A stretch of 37,386 bases of DNA from Magnetococcales bacterium HA3dbin3 (GCA_002753495.1 PEAJ01000006.1:1-37386), one strand, 5' to 3'; positions 7,801 to 16,630 are shown, counted from the first letter of the stretch. Notes: generated by a model from the sequence alone, not told the origin. Numbers and translations are program-made.

Positions 7801-9072
7801 GTTGTACAGATGTGCCGGATTGGCCACCGGTTGCCAGTCGACATCAACCCCCTGCACCGCGCTGTACTGAAAGCCGAAACGCACCGCCTCGCCCAAAAAC
7901 ATCTCCGCGAGCGCGCCGCGATTGCCCTGAAACACCTCACTGCCGATCGCCTCGATGCACTGCAAGGCGGTATGCGGAAAATGAACGACGTTGGCCTTGA
8001 GGAAGGCAAAGGTGCGCTGGAAGACATCGCGCATCCGTTCCGGCGTCTGCTCCTGACGGTGCATGAGATGAACGAGGGTGCGGTTGATGGCGCGCAGGGT
8101 CTCTTCGTGAATCAGGCCAAGCCCTTCGGTCTCCATGATGTGAAACAGAAAGGCCAGTGCCCGCTCCTCGGCCAATGCCTTCGCCTCGGAGGCGGTGGCC
8201 AGCTGTCCGAGCGCGTTCGCGGCGCGCCGATAGCCGCGGACAAGGTCGATGAAGGTGGGCAGCATGCACAGCCGCGTCGCGGCGGCGATGGCGTTTTCGG
8301 GGGTATCGCGCGTCGTGTCGTCCGGGGTCAGGATGGTGCGCAGGCTCGCCTGTTGTTCGCGCAGCCCGCGGTGGGTGATCAGGGTAAGATCGTCGGCCAT
8401 GCCGGGCAGAAAGAAGGCCTCCGGATCCGGGCGCTGCCGCCAGTAGGCGTGGCTGACATCAAGCAGGCGCGCGAGCAGATCGCGCACGATGCGCGGATCG
8501 GGCATGGTTGTCGTCGGCGATTGCCGGCAAAGCGCGAGCAGCCCGTCAAGCGCGCGCGCGAGCGGGTAGTGGCTCTGCACGAGCAGAAACAACGGGCGTT
8601 CGGGCAAGGCGGCCACCTGGCGCAACAGGCGATCAAGGCTTGCGGCGTAGGCGGCCAGGCGCGCAGGCGAAAGCTGTGCGATGACCCGCTCGAGGAAGGC
8701 GGTCAAACCCTCCAGGGCATCGCGGATGTGCTCCTCCCTGCCGTCGGCGGCCTGGAGGAAGAATGTGCCGAAGAGGTCGAGAGCCGCCGGTCCCTCGGGA
8801 TGATCGCGGTAGAGGGACCAGTTGCCAAGGGCAAACCCCTTAAGCTCCGGCAGGATCAGCGGCCAGTTGCGAAAGGGGTGGTTGAGCTCCTCGAGCAGGC
8901 GCTTGAGGGCGTCGCTGAGACCGACATACCCCGCCACCACCTCTTGCAGCACCGCGTGGCGCGGATCGACTTCGACCCGCGCCACGGCGGTATTGCGTAA
9001 ATTGACCCGGAGGGCATCCGAAGCGAGCGGCGGCCCTCCGGTTTTGCCAGCGTCTGGGCGTCTGGCGGTCAC
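4810..9072 (-). CDS. PPDK-like protein: about 920-aa N-terminal extension, ATP-grasp PEP/pyruvate-binding-type domain, phospho-His domain; no C-terminal PEP barrel
   Basis: LLGNKGFNLVRMGDLGLPVPPGTILTTE, LLLSVRSGAMISMPGMMQTIHNVG, mobile-His motif TARGGQTSHASIVAARLSKVCVVGC; ends shortly after GDRLSLDGRRGLILAGW. GTG start at 9072 preferred (GGGAG upstream) over the 9141 ORF start, which overlaps gap. Confidence 0.85.
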   Translation of the reverse strand: MTARRPDAGKTGGPPLASDALRVNLRNTAVARVEVDPRHAVLQEVVAGYVGLSDALKRLLEELNHPFRNWPLILPELKGFALGNWSLYRDHPEGPAALDLFGTFFLQAADGREEHIRDALEGLTAFLERVIAQLSPARLAAYAASLDRLLRQVAALPERPLFLLVQSHYPLARALDGLLALCRQSPTTTMPDPRIVRDLLARLLDVSHAYWRQRPDPEAFFLPGMADDLTLITHRGLREQQASLRTILTPDDTTRDTPENAIAAATRLCMLPTFIDLVRGYRRAANALGQLATASEAKALAEERALAFLFHIMETEGLGLIHEETLRAINRTLVHLMHRQEQTPERMRDVFQRTFAFLKANVVHFPHTALQCIEAIGSEVFQGNRGALAEMFLGEAVRFGFQYSAVQGVDVDWQPVANPAHLYNVRIWLALIGQNPKWSATLLSALIVNLHLTGTCIKDTDLFQKEITRLLNSAIEPVFNLIKQLARLLPVYFNEIGAEGELRNVSTDLDELTQRQDRMIHFLRKQCHVESTNLTVGLAAAAVRFWFDGDKAPLVPFLPASLLEEIPETGPLVDGVRRVMQRACVAAGFADPASLLTTPLERILPGIMGAADLPEGDRRRVAHLLHLHHMLHRKYNLGFEGIHTALREASFQGFPHLDRLLADLDAEVEHEALLVTLLDVLEGLQAVILSPEVFPAHEEIYQKRHIAVGIPSVYGQYRERKFDALSLTFRLENLANVSLEALIATIPDDFITQAGFRGIARQLRHFQRALAIDGITSHRLRDYLAILEDSLRTRPLTFYQYLDLFRGLSEGVKGIIETCYASHHRDNLALIITQVPPEMLLPRYRALRGDDPVLALERISEVFFRDLVAGTFGLQALDRYLARILKVLVAQQHHLDPRGMDLLMTYNPERLFRDLHDDAADCPEGNPMLLGNKGFNLVRMGDLGLPVPPGTILTTEFFRCRQIIRHYQPAWNDFTDRLRLRLAAIEARIGRRYGSTTRPLLLSVRSGAMISMPGMMQTIHNVGINRDIVEGISVETANPYFAWDNYRRFIQSWAMSFDLGRATFSDLMRETKRRHGVTKKRELTSTQMRELALAYETAARTFGIVIPEDPWEQLLASIQQVLHSWNALKAKDYRRILGIANDWGTAVVLQTMIFGNVGQNAGTGVLFTAHPGQRLNRVMLWGDFTPGNQGEDIVGGLVATQPISVEQCTSDGRDPATSLERCFPEVYAELLRLAKSLIYDRRWSPQEIEFTFDGPGAGNVWLLQTRDMITTAEKPLVARRFKVDARSGDPFLAQGIGVSGATLCGRAVFNLEQIQSLRAEDPNTPLILIRYDTVPEDIKEIALTQGLLTARGGQTSHASIVAARLSKVCVVGCEALNVRGAARDHGELSGHPVRCGDRLSLDGRRGLILAGWHEVESVVM

Positions 9073-9080
9073 GGCGCTCC

Positions 9081-10082
9081 CTAGATTTCGCGCGCGGCCA
9101 TGTGGTTGATCAGGTCGAGCACGCGGTTGGAGTAGCCCCACTCGTTGTCATACCAGGAGAGCACCTTCACGGTGTTGCCGATGACGTAGGTCGAGGGGCC
9201 GTCGACGATCGAGGAGCGGGGATCGCCCAGGAAGTCGATGGAGACCAGCGGGATGTCGGTGTAGCCGAGGTAGCGGCTGGTGCTTGAGCGCAGGGCATCC
9301 TGCACATCCTTCACCGTCGTCTCCTTGTCGGTGATGATGGTGGCATCAACGACGGAGACGTTCGGGGTCGGGACGCGCAGGGACATGCCGTCCAGCTTGC
9401 CCTTCAGGGAGGGAAACACCTCGCCGATCGCCTTGGCGGCGCCGGTGGAGGTCGGGATCATCGACAGGTTGGCGGCGCGGGCGCGGCGCGGATCGGAGTG
9501 CGGCATGTCGGTCAAGCGCTGGTCACCGGTGTAGGAGTGCACGGTGGTGATCAAGCCACGCTGCACGCCAAACTTCTCCAGGATCACCTTGACCACCGGC
9601 GCCAGACAGTTGGTGGTGCAGGAGGCGTTGGAAACGACGTAGTGCTGCTTGGGGTCGTACTCGTTCTCGTTGATGCCCATGACGAAGGTCTTCACGCCAC
9701 CCTTGGCCGGGGCGGAGATGATGACGCGCTTGGCGCCGGACTTGATGTGCGGCTGGGCGGCTTCGGCGTTGGTCATGCGGCCGGAGGCCTCGATGACGTA
9801 GTCGACACCGGCTTCGTTCCACTTCAGGGCATCGGGCTTGGTCTCGCCGGTGAAACGAATCTCGCGACCGTTGACGGACATGCCGTTGGCGGTTTCCTTC
9901 ACCTCCCCTTCCATGGTACGGAAGATGGAGTCATACTTGAGCAGGTGCACGAGGGAGGCACGCGGGGCCGGGTCGTTGATGGCCACGATCTGGATGTTCT
10001 TGAAAGCGGGATCCTTGTCGATGGCGCGAAACACGCAACGACCGATACGTCCAAACCCGTTGATGCCGATTTTGATGGTCAT
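9081..10082 (-). CDS. gap: Type I glyceraldehyde-3-phosphate dehydrogenase
   Basis: MTIKIGINGFGRIGRCVFRA, active site SNASCTTNCLAP, WYDNEWGYSNRVLDL. Confidence 0.97.
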   Translation of the reverse strand: MTIKIGINGFGRIGRCVFRAIDKDPAFKNIQIVAINDPAPRASLVHLLKYDSIFRTMEGEVKETANGMSVNGREIRFTGETKPDALKWNEAGVDYVIEASGRMTNAEAAQPHIKSGAKRVIISAPAKGGVKTFVMGINENEYDPKQHYVVSNASCTTNCLAPVVKVILEKFGVQRGLITTVHSYTGDQRLTDMPHSDPRRARAANLSMIPTSTGAAKAIGEVFPSLKGKLDGMSLRVPTPNVSVVDATIITDKETTVKDVQDALRSSTSRYLGYTDIPLVSIDFLGDPRSSIVDGPSTYVIGNTVKVLSWYDNEWGYSNRVLDLINHMAAREI

Positions 10083-10303
10083 GTTCTCTCTACTCCTGAA
10101 TGGATGTGGCCGACAGGCCTGTTGAATCATGTTCCGGGCCGCCCCGACCGGACCCCGCCACGACCGGCGGCGCATTGTCGCCGATCGGTGAACCCTGAAC
10201 GAAAAAAAAGTGAGCTAGAAGATATTGGATTCCTCCCCAAAAGACAACTCGGACACCCGACCCCGCGCCGATTTCCCTCCGGGTGCGCGCTGAAGGTACC
10301 TGC

Positions 10304-10753
10304 ATGCCACGCATCCAACTTTCCGACACCGTTCCGTTTGAGCCGGCGCAAATGTTCGATCTGGTTCTGGATGTACGCCGCTATCCTGAGTTTCTCCCCT
10401 GGTGCACCAAAACGCGGGTCTTCAACGAGGAGGAACGGCAGTTTGTCGCCGAACTGACCATCAGCTTTCGCGGCATGCGCGAAAGCTTCCAAACCGTCGA
10501 CCGCTTTGTGCCGTCACGCAAGGTGGAAGTCAAGTTGCGATCTGGTCCCTTTCAACATTTGGAGAACGAGTGGGTCTTCACCCCCACCGCGCAAGGGACG
10601 CGCGTCGACTTCTTCATCGACTTCAAATTCAAGAGTCGCCTGATGAATGTCACTCTGGGGCCGCTTTTTGCCCAGGTTTCGAAGCAGATGCTCGAGGCCT
10701 TTCGCAACCGCGCCTTTGTCCTTTACGGCCAAACCCTGATTGCGCCACCTTAA
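10304..10753 (+). CDS. COQ10/RatA-like START-domain protein (paralog 1)
   Basis: MPRIQLSDTVPFEPAQMFDLVLDVRRYPEFLPWCTKTRV...SGPFQHLENEWVF...FFIDFKFKSRLMN is the coenzyme Q-binding COQ10/RatA family pattern. Confidence 0.85.
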   Translation: MPRIQLSDTVPFEPAQMFDLVLDVRRYPEFLPWCTKTRVFNEEERQFVAELTISFRGMRESFQTVDRFVPSRKVEVKLRSGPFQHLENEWVFTPTAQGTRVDFFIDFKFKSRLMNVTLGPLFAQVSKQMLEAFRNRAFVLYGQTLIAPP

Positions 10754-10803
10754 GGCCCCGCCTGCCCCTTTTGCCGAATCGCAACACCGAGGAAGAGTGC
10801 CGC

Positions 10804-11253
10804 ATGTCTCGACACCAAGTCAACGCCGTCGTCCCCTACACCCCGCGGCAGATGTACGATCTGGTCGTGGACATGGACAGCTACCCGCAATTTTTGCCGT
10901 GGTGTGTCCAGGCGCGCAAGTACGACATCACCCCGACGCAGTTCACGGCGGAAATGACCATCGCCTTCAAGGGGCTGCGCGAAACCTTTCGCACGATCGA
11001 CACGCTCGTCCCCGGGCGCAGCATCCGCATTTCGCTCCTCTCCGGACCCTTCAAGCACCTGCAGAACTCCTGGGATTTCATCGCCGTGCCCGAGGGGACG
11101 CGCATCGAGTTCAGCATCGATTTCAAATTCAGCAACAAACTGCTCAGTGTCGCCATGGGGCCGCTGTTCGGCAACGTGACCCAGCGCATGGTGACCGCCT
11201 TTCGTCAACGCGCCGATGTCGTTTATGGTTCCAACCCTTCCGCCACCACTTAA
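10804..11253 (+). CDS. COQ10/RatA-like START-domain protein (paralog 2)
   Basis: MSRHQVNAVVPYTPRQMYDLVVDMDSYPQFLPWCVQARK...SGPFKHLQNSWDF...FSIDFKFSNKLLS; colinear with paralog 1. Confidence 0.85.
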   Translation: MSRHQVNAVVPYTPRQMYDLVVDMDSYPQFLPWCVQARKYDITPTQFTAEMTIAFKGLRETFRTIDTLVPGRSIRISLLSGPFKHLQNSWDFIAVPEGTRIEFSIDFKFSNKLLSVAMGPLFGNVTQRMVTAFRQRADVVYGSNPSATT

Positions 11254-11268
11254 AGGAGAAACACCCTC

Positions 11269-12306
11269 ATGATCAGAATGGGCAACACCCCGCGCCGGGA
11301 ACTTCAACTCTTCATGCTGCTGGCGTTGACGCTGTTTGTCTGGGCGGCCCCGATCACGGCCGCTTACGCCGCGGATGATGGGGTGATCGCCCGCATCGGC
11401 GACTGGAAATTGACCCTGCATGAGCTCGACAAGGGCCTCGCCGGCCGCATCTACGACATCGAGCAGCAGCTCTACCAGATGCGCGTCCAGAAGCTGCAGG
11501 AGATCATGGCCGACCACATGCTCGCCCAGGAGGCCAAGCAGCGCGGCATCGCTTTAGACAAGCTGCGCGACGAAATCGGCAACAAGCGCGAGAAGGTCAG
11601 CGATGAGATGGTCGGCAATTTCATCAAGACCAACCAGGAGCGTCTGCCGGACCAAGGCAAGGGGATGGAGGAGAAGATTCGCGGCTTCCTCGAAAATCGT
11701 GCGAGCGAAGAGGCGGTGACCAAATACCTGGCCGGCCTCGCCAAAAAGTACGATGCCCAGATTACCCTGCCGCAACCGAAGGCGCCGCGCATCCCGGTCA
11801 CCGGTCCTGAGGATCTGGCCAAGGGTCCTTCGAAGGCACCGATCACCATCGTCGAGTTCTCCGACTTCCAGTGCCCCTATTGCCGCAACATCCAAGGGAC
11901 CCTGCGCAAGGTGTTCGAGCACTATCCGGAGAAGGTGCGCCTGATTTTCCGGCACTATCCGCTGCCGATCCATCCGCTCGCGGCCAAGGCGGCCGAGGCC
12001 TCGCAGTGCGCCGCCGATCAGGGCGGATTCTGGGCCTACCACGATGCCCTCTTCGCCACCGATGCCGACCCGGAAATCCCCTTCCTCAAGGAGCTTGCCG
12101 CCAAGCAGAAGCTCGACACCGCCAAGTTTGACGACTGCCTGAGCAAGGGCAAGCATGCCGCGCGCGTGCAAGGCGATGTCACCGACGGCGAAAATCTCGG
12201 GATCAGCGGCACGCCGGCCTTTTTCATCAATGGCATTCCCCTGGTCGGGGCACGGCCGTTCTCGGAGTATCGTCGCATCATCGACGAGGAGCTGGCCAAG
12301 AAGTAA
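11269..12306 (+). CDS. Exported DsbA-family thioredoxin-fold protein with helical N-terminal region
   Basis: N-terminal hydrophobic signal; VEFSDFQCPYCRNIQGTL (CPYC), cis-Pro loop ISGTPAFFINGIPLVGARPF. Confidence 0.85.
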   Translation: MIRMGNTPRRELQLFMLLALTLFVWAAPITAAYAADDGVIARIGDWKLTLHELDKGLAGRIYDIEQQLYQMRVQKLQEIMADHMLAQEAKQRGIALDKLRDEIGNKREKVSDEMVGNFIKTNQERLPDQGKGMEEKIRGFLENRASEEAVTKYLAGLAKKYDAQITLPQPKAPRIPVTGPEDLAKGPSKAPITIVEFSDFQCPYCRNIQGTLRKVFEHYPEKVRLIFRHYPLPIHPLAAKAAEASQCAADQGGFWAYHDALFATDADPEIPFLKELAAKQKLDTAKFDDCLSKGKHAARVQGDVTDGENLGISGTPAFFINGIPLVGARPFSEYRRIIDEELAKK

Positions 12307-12320
12307 AATGACCTGACCAC

Positions 12321-12373
12321 GTGGACAAACCCGGGGCGGGGTATCCCGAATCCACGCCCTGCCCCGGGTCCAC
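12321..12373 (+). terminator. Strong GC hairpin downstream of the DsbA-like gene
   Basis: GTGGAC aaa CCCGGGGCGGGG ... CCCTGCCCCGGG TCCAC; no clear T-tract follows. Confidence 0.4.
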
Positions 12374-12595
12374 CGCCACCGCCCGCGTCGTCGACCCCGG
12401 GCCTCTCTCCCCAGGTGGCAGCCCCGCACCGAGAGTTCCCTATCCGGTTTGCTTCGGCCAGATAACCGGAATCATCCCTTTCCTGTTACAGCGTGATCAA
12501 CTGAGATCGTATTCCAGGGCTTCTTCTGTTCGATTGTGGATCAGGCTGCCCGCGGTGGCGTGCGCGCGGTGCGGTGACGCAAGCTCCGGCGCGGC

Positions 12596-14491
12596 ATGAG
12601 GGCGGGAGGGCAGGCGACAAAGCGGTTGTTTGACCAGGCGGTAAAATACGCCGCCTGGTCTGATGGCGAAAAGGAGCACGATGTGGAAGGTACGGCGCGC
12701 TTTTTGTCACCGGAGGAGGTCCCGGGTCGAGATGGCTGGGACCGGCTGACCGCGCTCCTGTTTTTGTGTGCCGCCGCCCTGGCGTTCGATCTGGCCACCG
12801 ACTTTGGCGTCAGCGCCGACGAGCCGCGCCATTGGGAGTATGGCGAGCAGATTCGCGCCTTTTTTACCTCGCATTTCCGGGACACCCGGGCAGCCGAGCC
12901 GATTTTTCTCAATTTTTACGGCGGGGCCTACGACCTGCCCGCCACCCTTGTCGGGCATCTGCTGGGTCTTGACCCTTACCGCACCGCCAGGGTGCTCCTG
13001 CCCGTCCTGGGATTGCTCGGCGTTGCCGGGTGTTGGCGGTTGGCGCGGATGATCGCAGGGCCCCAGGCGGGGTTTTGGGCCGCGCTGCTGCTGCTCACCA
13101 CCCCGGTCTATGTCGGCCACATGTGCATCAACCCCAAGGATCTCCCTTTTGCCGTTGGCTACATCTGGTCGCTCTATTTTCTGGCGCGCATCCTCCTGGC
13201 CTGCCCGCGCATCCCGCCGGGGCTTGTCGTGCGTGGCGGCGTGGTCATCGGTTTGACCATGAACGTGCGCATCTACGGTGGCCTTCTGCTGATCTATCTG
13301 ATTTTGTTGCTGATTTGGCAACGGCGGCACCTGACCGGGGCGGGACTGGCACCGGCGCCCTTCTGGCGACAGCAGCTGCCGCCGCTGCTGGGGGTGCTCG
13401 CGTTGGCGACATTTTTTACCGTCTTGTTCTGGCCGGCGATGCTCATGCATCCGTTCGCCACCCTGCGCGCTGCGCTTGCGACCGCCGCCAACGCGCCGGT
13501 TCTCTGGCCCATCCTTTTCGCCGGCAGGGAGTACACCCCGGCCACTCTGCCCGCGATCTACATCCCGGTCTACTTTGCCATCACCGCGCCGGAGGTGCTG
13601 TTGATCCTTTTGCCTCCGGCTTTGTTGTGGTCATGCTGGCGTGTGTTTGCCGGGGCGGAATCCGGGTCGATGGTTGTGCGTGTCGGTCATGGGGTTCTGC
13701 TCCTGGGCATTGTCTGCCCGGTGTTGCCGGTCCTTCTGTTGCGGCCGTCGACCTACAATGGCATCCGCCACTTCCTGTTCCTTCTGCCCCCCCTCGCCGT
13801 TTTGCAGGCGCTGTTCATCGTCGCCGTGGGCGATGCATGGCGTCGACGCTCCTGGAAGGATGCATGGCGTCGACGCTCCTGGAAGGTGGTTCACGGTCTG
13901 GGTAGCGTCGTTTTCGTCCTGGCCCTGCTCAGCCAGGTTGTGCGCATGGCGTTTTTGCACCCGCTGGAGTACTCCTTTTACAATGTGCTGGTGGGAGGTT
14001 TGCAGGGAGCGGCCGGGCGGTTTGAGGTCGACTATTGGTTCCTCGGTTACAAACCCATCGCCGATTATCTCGGGCAACGGGTCAAAAATGACCCCGACCT
14101 GCACCCCAGGGCGGGTGCGGGGCAGCCTTTCCGGCTTTTCGTCTCCCCTCAACCCGAACTCGTCACCCCTTTTCTGGATGATGGCATTGTCCCGACCCGG
14201 GATGCCCTGGAGGCGGATTTTGTTCTTGTGCGCCCGGGTTTGTTCACCACCACGATATTCGATGGCGATCGCAAGTTTCCTGTCGCCCGCCTGCCCGGAA
14301 GGAATCTGCATCGGATCAAAGTGACTAAGGCATTGTATAATAAAAGATTTGGTACATCCTTGAGCGCCATCCTGTTCGTTCACCCGAAGGAGGCAGACAA
14401 GGTGTGCATCCCAGGTGCCGACGAAAACTATTTTGAGAGAGGGTGGCGCAAGGCCGAACCCGAGTGCGCGGGTTTGGATGCGACTCGATGA
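12596..14491 (+). CDS. Polytopic membrane glycosyltransferase, GT39/PMT-like
   Basis: Early luminal DEPRHWEYGEQ acidic motif; many TM helices; MCINPKDLPFAVGYIWSLYFLAR; followed by a GT2 dolichol-phosphate-mannose-synthase-like gene. Start uncertain. Confidence 0.65.
   Translation: MRAGGQATKRLFDQAVKYAAWSDGEKEHDVEGTARFLSPEEVPGRDGWDRLTALLFLCAAALAFDLATDFGVSADEPRHWEYGEQIRAFFTSHFRDTRAAEPIFLNFYGGAYDLPATLVGHLLGLDPYRTARVLLPVLGLLGVAGCWRLARMIAGPQAGFWAALLLLTTPVYVGHMCINPKDLPFAVGYIWSLYFLARILLACPRIPPGLVVRGGVVIGLTMNVRIYGGLLLIYLILLLIWQRRHLTGAGLAPAPFWRQQLPPLLGVLALATFFTVLFWPAMLMHPFATLRAALATAANAPVLWPILFAGREYTPATLPAIYIPVYFAITAPEVLLILLPPALLWSCWRVFAGAESGSMVVRVGHGVLLLGIVCPVLPVLLLRPSTYNGIRHFLFLLPPLAVLQALFIVAVGDAWRRRSWKDAWRRRSWKVVHGLGSVVFVLALLSQVVRMAFLHPLEYSFYNVLVGGLQGAAGRFEVDYWFLGYKPIADYLGQRVKNDPDLHPRAGAGQPFRLFVSPQPELVTPFLDDGIVPTRDALEADFVLVRPGLFTTTIFDGDRKFPVARLPGRNLHRIKVTKALYNKRFGTSLSAILFVHPKEADKVCIPGADENYFERGWRKAEPECAGLDATR
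13832..13885 (+). repeat. 27-bp perfect in-frame tandem duplication
   Basis: gatgcatggcgtcgacgctcctggaag x2 (DAWRRRSWK DAWRRRSWK). Confidence 0.95.
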
Positions 14492-14575
14492 ACCGGTGAC
14501 ACGGCGCCGTTACCAAGAAGAACGTAGCGTTGCAACCCTAGCAGGACGCGTCAACTTTTTTGGCGGTGATTGGCC

Positions 14576-15574
14576 ATGGCGCAGAGTGTCGAAGTCAGTG
14601 TCCTTATTCCCCTCTACAACGAAGCCGAAACGATTGCCGCCTTGTACCAGCAGGTCACGGAGGTGATGCAGCCGAGCGGGCGATCGTTCGAGATTCTCTT
14701 TGTCGATGATGGCAGTACCGATGCCGGTCCGGCGATCCTTGCCAATCTGGCGGCAAAGGACCCACGGCTGGTCGTCATCCGTCTGCGGCGCAACTTTGGC
14801 AAGGCCGTCGCCCTCGACACCGGCTTTCGGCAGGCGCGCGGCAGGGTTGTCGTCACCCTCGACGCCGACCTGCAGGATGACCCGACCGAAATCCCGCGCC
14901 TGCTTGCCGCGCTCGAACGCGGCTATCAGCTGGTCAACGGGCACAAGCAGATTCGTCACGACCCCTGGCACAAGGTGTGGCCATCACGACTCTTCAACGG
15001 GCTGGTGCGTCTGCTGACCGGTATTCCGTTTTGGGACTTCAATTGCGGTCTCAAAGCCTATTCGGCGGAGGTCACCCGCCGCCTGCACCTGTACGGGGAG
15101 CTGCATCGTTTCATCCCCGTGCTTGTGCATGCCATGGGGTTTGCCATGGTCGAGATGCCGGTGCGGCACCATCCGCGGCGGCATGGTCGTTCCAAGTATG
15201 GTCCGGCCCGCCTGTACAAGGGGTTTTTCGATCTGCTTACCATTCTGCTCACCACCCGCTTTGCCACCCGGCCGTTGCATCTGTTTGGTGGTGTCGGTCT
15301 GGGATTGGGCGCCGCGGGTTTGTTGATCCTGGGTTATCTGACCCTGCTGTGGTTTCACGGGAGTGGGCCGATCGGCACGCGGCCGCTGCTGTTTCTGGGC
15401 ATGTTGTTGCTGATGGTGGGTGTTCAGCTGGTCGGTGTCGGTTTGTTGGGGGAGCTGCTTCTGCATACACGTGCCACCAATGCCTTTCCCTATGCCATTG
15501 AGTCCATCCAGCGGGACGGAAGCGGCGCCGAGCCCCCGGTCTGTGATCGCCTGGATGAGAGACATCGCGGGTGA
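14576..15574 (+). CDS. Family 2 glycosyltransferase, DPM/GtrB-like with C-terminal TM helices
   Basis: VSVLIPLYNEAETIAALYQQV, EILFVDDGSTDAG, VVTLDADLQDDPTEIPRLL, KYGPARLYKGFFDLLT. Confidence 0.9.
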   Translation: MAQSVEVSVLIPLYNEAETIAALYQQVTEVMQPSGRSFEILFVDDGSTDAGPAILANLAAKDPRLVVIRLRRNFGKAVALDTGFRQARGRVVVTLDADLQDDPTEIPRLLAALERGYQLVNGHKQIRHDPWHKVWPSRLFNGLVRLLTGIPFWDFNCGLKAYSAEVTRRLHLYGELHRFIPVLVHAMGFAMVEMPVRHHPRRHGRSKYGPARLYKGFFDLLTILLTTRFATRPLHLFGGVGLGLGAAGLLILGYLTLLWFHGSGPIGTRPLLFLGMLLLMVGVQLVGVGLLGELLLHTRATNAFPYAIESIQRDGSGAEPPVCDRLDERHRG

Positions 15575-15871
15575 TGAGCAGAAATTTATCTTGTCGGCAC
15601 GCTCGCCGATCGCAAAAAAATTGTTCACATGATAGGCAATCCGGGCAGGATATGCCCATCTTGCAGGCATCTCTTGACAGATCGGCCCAACCGTGATGCG
15701 GATAACATCATGAATGTTCGATACTTTAAAATTGGCATGAATTGTGCTTAACGTAAAAGTCAAGGCGCGCAGCCGGTCATCGCCACCCCCTGCACGCCAA
15801 GCCGGGCCCTTGCGCCCCTGCGCGGGAGGTTTTCTCCGAACAATGCCCGTGTCTGCCGGGGAGAAACAATC

Positions 15872-16444
15872 ATGTTCACGATGGCCATCGCCGACCTGTC
15901 CTGCCCCACACAACCCAATACCGGGTCGAACAACCCGAACCCGGGCTTCGTTGGACAGATGATTGCCAGCCAGCGTCTCGGGCGTGGCGCGATGCCTTCG
16001 CGGCTGGGTCTGTCAAAAACGGCCTTTGCCCGCATGGCGCGATCCTACCGCCTGCAGACGACACACCCATCAGGGTCGGGCGTGCCGCAACACGACCTTT
16101 TCCTGACACCGGAACGCAACGACCTGCTCTACCTGCTCGACGACCACGGTACGGTGGTCCAGCACGAGGTGCTGTGGATGGCGTCGATCGTCGCCACCGG
16201 CTACATCGGACCGGACACGCTGTGGGCGAACCTCGGCCTGCGCGGCGAGGAGGAGCTTGATCGTCTCATGCTGCACAATTTTCGCACCCTGGCGCAGCGT
16301 AACGCCGGCCACGTCGAATGGAAGGAGTTCCTGCGCTGCCAGCTGTGCGAACAGGAGGGGATCATCCCCGCCGCGCCTTCCGTGCGCCTGGCGCGACGGG
16401 GTCACCTCTTCGGTCTCGGCCTCGAGCGCCCGGTCATGCCGTAA
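15872..16444 (+). CDS. NifQ-like protein lacking the canonical C-terminal cysteine cluster
   Basis: LWMASIVATGYIGPDTLWANLGLRGEEELDRLMLHNFRTLAQRNAGHVEWKEFLRCQLCEQEG...APS...LFG resembles the NifQ C-terminal region (WKKF..QLCE.EG ... APSC..C ... CFG). Confidence 0.55.
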   Translation: MFTMAIADLSCPTQPNTGSNNPNPGFVGQMIASQRLGRGAMPSRLGLSKTAFARMARSYRLQTTHPSGSGVPQHDLFLTPERNDLLYLLDDHGTVVQHEVLWMASIVATGYIGPDTLWANLGLRGEEELDRLMLHNFRTLAQRNAGHVEWKEFLRCQLCEQEGIIPAAPSVRLARRGHLFGLGLERPVMP

Positions 16445-16521
16445 CAGCTGGCACCGAATCGCCGTCATACGCACGCCGACCTCGGCGACACCCCGCCGCC
16501 AAACGCCCGCGCCAACGCCAA

Positions 16522-16556
16522 ACGCCCCGGCGAGACGTGCCCCTTGCCCGGGGCGT
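16522..16556. terminator. GC hairpin 1 between convergent genes
   Basis: ACGCCCCGG ... CCGGGGCGT inverted repeat. Confidence 0.45.
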
Positions 16557-16630
16557 GCGGCGCGGCACCGCCGGCGACCGGCGAGGAAAAGCCTCGGCGG
16601 GAAAACCCCCACCCCGCCGCCAAACGCAAA

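Noticed and set aside
5848-9000. 1050-aa plus-strand ORF
   Set aside because: Antisense to the well-supported PPDK-like gene; composition is that of a GC-rich shadow ORF with no recognisable domain.
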